NCBI GenBank assembly: GCA_035527895.1
Contig: DATKZQ010000183.1
Coordinates: 1 to 8,880, forward strand
Source: JADFWK01 sp035527895
GTDB taxonomy: Bacteria > Desulfobacterota > DSM-4660 > Desulfatiglandales > B25-G16
Direction of reading: 5' to 3'
Length of the DNA stretch: 8,880 bases
Part shown: piece by piece, positions 6,751 through 8,880 of the stretch
Numbering within the stretch: the first letter of the stretch is position 1
Layout of the letters: each line of letters opens with the position of its first letter
Position numbers and translations under genes: made by a program
Notes under the pieces: generated by a model
Told to the model about the DNA's origin: nothing
Seen by the model: the letters and a program-made list of their open reading frames with translations, nothing else
The model's database searches: none

Positions 6751-6964
6751 GTTAGACTCCTCTCCTTAATGTGAATGAAAAAAAGAGACCATGGGCCTTG
6801 TCGGAACCCATTTCCACGAATCCTTGTGACAGTCACCTCCTTTCCTTTTTCATTTCAAGAGCAGCAGGCGTAGATCTCTTCCTCTCTCCCGCTTCCTCTT
6901 CACAGCCAGCCATTACTACTACCTTTTTCGATAAACGAAAAATCCCGCCTTCGTTGCTTAACAA
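6751..6964 (-). promoter_or_regulatory. Long leader of the transporter operon with three dyads
   Basis: Gene-free, about 214 bases from the predicted transcription start to the binding-protein ATG. In transcript order: TTTTTCG-TTTAT-CGAAAAA (6942-6924, 7-bp stem), the 11-base palindrome GTGACTGTCAC (6836-6826), then ATGGG...CCCAT (6811-6791, 5-bp stem, 11-base loop). GGTCTC and seven T (6784-6778) follow the last stem. That stem plus T-run could act as a weak attenuator just upstream of the Shine-Dalgarno. I recognise no known riboswitch or T-box. A leader of this length suggests regulation at the RNA level, but this is inference. Confidence 0.35.
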
Positions 6965-6971
6965 TTTTTGA

Positions 6972-7001
6972 ACTTTACAAACTATTCTCCAATAATGTCA
7001 A
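6972..7001 (-). promoter_or_regulatory. Candidate sigma70 promoter of the amino-acid transporter operon
   Basis: On the minus strand a perfect TTGACA (7001-6996) is followed after 18 bases by TAAAGT (6977-6972), a 4 of 6 match to TATAAT. The region is AT-rich. Transcription would start near 6965. It is the best promoter match in the spacer and lies between the EamA gene and the binding-protein gene. Confidence 0.5.
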
Positions 7002-7017
7002 CAAGTTTATTAGGCGA

Positions 7018-7065
7018 GGTTGGCCCTGCAACCGAATGCCAGCGGCTTCCATGTGAATAGATTCA
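7018..7065. promoter_or_regulatory. Dyads upstream of the transporter promoter, one resembling a shortened ARG box
   Basis: GGTTG-GCCCTG-CAACC (7018-7033) is a 5-bp hairpin. TGAAT-AG-ATTCA (7054-7065) has the half-sites of an ArgR box (TGAAT...ATTCA), but with two central bases where the known box has four. Both lie 17 to 64 bases upstream of the candidate -35. They may be operators for the operon, or remnants of 3' structure for the upstream EamA transcript. Confidence 0.2.
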
Positions 7066-7139
7066 TGCAAAAAGAGCGAATAAATTACCGGAGACATGAT
7101 CGAATCAGGCGGCAACTGAGGGCTCTCACCTGAGAGAAA

Positions 7140-8024
7140 TCAGGGTGCCTTTATCCCCTTTCTCGAGGCTACGATAATCGCAAGAAATATCAAACCTATT
7201 CCAAGGCCTTGAAAGGACCCTATTGTTTCAGCGAAAATGATATAGGCCAGAATCGAAGCCCCAATGGGTTCTCCCAGAGTGGTAATGGCAACCATACTCG
7301 TTCTGAGATGCTTCAGCGCCCAATTGATCGCCGTGTGGCCGATGAGTTGAGGGACAACGGCGAGGAGGGCCATAAAGAGGTAGGAACGTGCCCTGTATCC
7401 CGTAAAAGAGATCCCCAAGGAAAAAGAGGCCAGCAACAGAAAGCATGCCGAGAAGGTATACACGACGGATATATAAGACAGCACATCCATCTCCTCCCTC
7501 AGTTTCGACCCCACCATAAAATAGCTGCTGCCCATGACTGCACCGAGAAGGGCGAGAACATCTCCTACCAGGAATGATGGGTTTTGAATGGCCAGACCCC
7601 TGAGCCCGCTGTCACCGAGCACCAGGATAATGCTTCCGCAAAAGGAAAGAGCAATCCCCACAATCAGCTCTGGGGGCTGCTTTTCCTTAAACAACAGGTA
7701 GGAAAAGAGTCCCACAAATATGGGGTTTGTGCTGACAAGAACAACGCTGCTTGCCACCGAGGTGAACTTCAGAGAGCTAATCCAAAAGGAGAAATGGAGA
7801 GACAAAAACAAACCGCCCAGTGCGCCCAAGAGGAGCTGCTTCCTGGTGAAGGCGGAAAATCGTGTCCCTCTGCTTTTTGCGATCAGAAGCAGAATGATCG
7901 ATGAGATGGTAAGCCGGTAGGTGGCGATCATCAGTGAGGGCACATCGCCACAAAACTTGATGAAGATGGCAGCAAAGGAAATCGCGACAACGCCGATCGA
8001 AACGCAGGCAACTGTTCTGAGCAA
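7140..8024 (-). CDS. EamA/DMT-superfamily transporter
   Basis: 294 residues, the usual size for the 10-helix drug/metabolite transporter fold with two tandem EamA domains (about 8-136 and 152-285). Ten hydrophobic segments can be counted, near residues 6-24, 32-50, 66-84, 90-112, 119-136, 153-171, 183-205, 214-233, 242-263 and 270-287. Family signatures include the first-domain VSTNPIFVGLFSYLLFKEK and the second-domain ITTLGEPIGASILAYIIFAE. Such inner-membrane proteins export amino acids or other small metabolites, but the substrate cannot be told here. The start is TTG 8024. An in-frame TAA at 8030-8028, two codons upstream, leaves no earlier start, and AGGGGG lies six bases ahead. It is co-oriented with the amino-acid importer but separated from it by 389 bases with its own promoter candidate, so it is probably a separate unit. 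Confidence 0.92.
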   Translation of the reverse strand: MLRTVACVSIGVVAISFAAIFIKFCGDVPSLMIATYRLTISSIILLLIAKSRGTRFSAFTRKQLLLGALGGLFLSLHFSFWISSLKFTSVASSVVLVSTNPIFVGLFSYLLFKEKQPPELIVGIALSFCGSIILVLGDSGLRGLAIQNPSFLVGDVLALLGAVMGSSYFMVGSKLREEMDVLSYISVVYTFSACFLLLASFSLGISFTGYRARSYLFMALLAVVPQLIGHTAINWALKHLRTSMVAITTLGEPIGASILAYIIFAETIGSFQGLGIGLIFLAIIVASRKGIKAP

Positions 8025-8460
8025 GGATTACCCCCTGTTCACTCTTTTATCCGTTTCACCTTGTCTATTTAGCATGGCTGACAGGATAATAAAAGTACCG
8101 AATGGCAATGATGTGGATACACGCCGCCCCGTTGCTCGCGCTACAATAGTGAAGGTGCTTGTCCAACTCACCGCCTCTAGACCCAAAGGCTGTCTCTCTC
8201 GACCGTGATATCCCCAACCCTATAAACCCAATCTTCGACGCGTTACCGTTTTCCGCAAGACCGGCAAGTCTAAGACGGCGGGAATTCGGTGCATACCTTT
8301 ATTTACGCGAGGTATCAGCTGCTCTTTTGACACCCCTCTTCAATTGTGGGGAACAAACACCTGCATTGCAGATGGCATGACCGGATCGCCGGTTCTTTGG
8401 GCCAACCGTTTGTCCCAAGCGGGCCCGAGAAGACTTTGAGGATCCACGACAAATGAACCA
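8025..8460. other. Gene-free stretch upstream of the EamA gene
   Basis: No gene is supported. Plus-strand frame 1 is open from ATG 8074 to TGA 8437-8439 except for one TGA at 8206-8208. A minus-strand frame is also open over about 8069-8296 without a good start. Neither has a ribosome site or a recognisable domain. A small hairpin ACCGG-ATCG-CCGGT (8380-8393) is followed by TCTTTGGG and could be a weak plus-strand terminator. CTTTGGG (8394-8400) can also pair with CCCAAG (8414-8419). The stretch may be decayed coding sequence or repeat-derived DNA. Confidence 0.4.
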
Positions 8461-8480
8461 CCCTGCAGCAAGCTGCAGGG
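8461..8480. repeat. Perfect palindromic hairpin (copy 1)
   Basis: CCCTGCAGCAAGCTGCAGGG is a nearly perfect palindrome: an 8- to 9-bp stem around AA or CAAG. Its first 12 bases recur at 8701-8712. It marks the left edge of the repeat cluster at the end of the window. It has no T-run, so it is more like a REP-type extragenic palindrome than a terminator. Confidence 0.75.
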
Positions 8481-8494
8481 TATCCAATGCCAAA

Positions 8495-8688
8495 ATCCCC
8501 TCCCTTAATGGGAGGGGATAAAGGGGAGGGCGACCAAACATTTTATCACCCCCACTTCACCCTGTTAAATAAAGATGGCGAAGAATTTGTAACCTATCTA
8601 TTTATCTATTCTATGACTATCTATTTTCCCTATGACAGCTTCTACTACCCTATTTAACAGGGCAGGCCTCCCCCATCAAGGGGGAGGC
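8495..8688. repeat. Inverted pair of REP-like hairpins around an AT-rich core (REPIN/MITE-like)
   Basis: The left hairpin is ATCCCCTCCC-TTAAT-GGGAGGGGAT (8495-8519), followed by a second G-rich arm GGGGAGGG (8523-8530) that can replace the first. The right hairpin is GCCTCCCCC-ATCAA-GGGGGAGGC (8666-8688). Its loop is the reverse complement TTGAT, nearly matching the left loop, so the hairpins are in opposite orientation. Inside them lie the inverted arms CCCTGTTAAATA (8560-8571) and TATTTAACAGGG (8651-8662). The core holds direct repeats CTATCTATTT (8594, 8617) and CTATGAC (8611, 8630). This is the layout of a REP doublet or small non-autonomous element; no transposase is present in the window. 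Confidence 0.7.
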
Positions 8689-8700
8689 ACTATGCCGTAA

Positions 8701-8744
8701 CCCTGCAGCAAGACTTCGGCGAGCTCAGTCGAGCCGCTCCAGGG
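8701..8744. repeat. Second, expanded copy of the CCCTGCAG hairpin
   Basis: It starts with the same 12 bases as the element at 8461 (CCCTGCAGCAAG), but carries an inner insertion with its own stem CGGC...GCCG (8717-8720/8733-8736) around GAGCTC, and closes with CAGGG (8740-8744) pairing with CCCTG. Together with the 8461 copy it flanks the inverted REP-like pair. Confidence 0.6.
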
Positions 8745-8880
8745 AATTATCAAGTTAAAAAAATCTTATGGTTACATGGACATGATCCGATGAGATATCA
8801 AGGCGCCAAGTCCTCTCAGGCTGCGATCTTGAGGCCTGATTCACCGGTCCTCAAGGGTGGCGATCGGTTCCGAATCGGCA
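8745..8880. other. Window end: no supported gene, one hairpin
   Basis: The only clear structure is a 7-bp stem CTTGAGG (8828-8834)/CCTCAAG (8849-8855) with a 14-base loop. An ATG at 8790 opens a plus-strand frame to the edge, and two minus-strand frames enter from the edge and stop at 8841 and 8821. All are too short, and without ribosome sites or motifs, to call. Confidence 0.35.

Noticed and set aside
8206..8208. In-frame TGA as a selenocysteine codon
   Set aside because: No bacterial SECIS-type hairpin directly follows and the surrounding frame has no supported protein.
8299..8541. 80-codon minus-strand frame
   Set aside because: Its start lies in the palindromic repeats and it reads through the CCCTGCAG hairpin; no motif or ribosome site.
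8868..8880. GGTTCCGAATC-like sequence at the edge as a tRNA T-loop
   Set aside because: One base too many for GTTCRANNC, and no acceptor or anticodon arms can be drawn upstream.
1..8880. CRISPR array, insertion sequence or toxin-antitoxin pair
   Set aside because: No regularly spaced repeats, no transposase frame and no paired small genes were found on either strand.

Overview
This is a bacterial window with six protein genes. Four of the five complete genes do not begin, or may not begin, with ATG, and the spacers carry several REP-like palindromes. The gene families (MnmG, RecG, a membrane-anchored MA-type metalloprotease, a polar amino-acid ABC transporter, an EamA exporter), the roughly even GC content and the REP-like repeats suit a Gram-negative, possibly Desulfobacterota (Deltaproteobacteria) or a relative. 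That placement is inference; the window has no rRNA or marker gene to settle it.

Layout. The plus strand carries the 3' end of mnmG (to 325), a 402-base spacer with a terminator-like hairpin, a candidate promoter and a structured leader, then complete recG (728-2842). All remaining genes are on the minus strand. A periplasmic-type metalloprotease (2926-3876) converges on recG across a short spacer holding a 42-base inverted-repeat element. Upstream of the protease (3877-4312) is a GC-rich repeat-bearing stretch and a candidate promoter. Next comes a three-gene transporter operon, read from high to low coordinates: solute-binding protein (6750-5908), permease (5840-5043) and ATPase (5050-4313). 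It has a candidate promoter near 6972-7001, a leader with several dyads, and a strong hairpin between the binding-protein and permease genes. An EamA/DMT exporter (8024-7140) lies upstream of it.

The last 856 bases (8025-8880) have no gene I can support. They hold a cluster of palindromes: a 20-base hairpin, an inverted pair of REP-like hairpins around an AT-rich core, and a second, expanded copy of the first hairpin. A 15-base sequence from this cluster recurs exactly in the recG/protease spacer, so the two sites probably belong to one dispersed repeat family.

Functionally, mnmG and recG are housekeeping (tRNA wobble modification; replication-fork and recombination processing). The operon builds one ATP-driven amino-acid importer, and the EamA protein probably exports a small metabolite. 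I see no clear new defence or mobile system. The most worthwhile items are the repeat family, the alternative pairings in the recG leader, the intercistronic hairpin and the topology of the metalloprotease.
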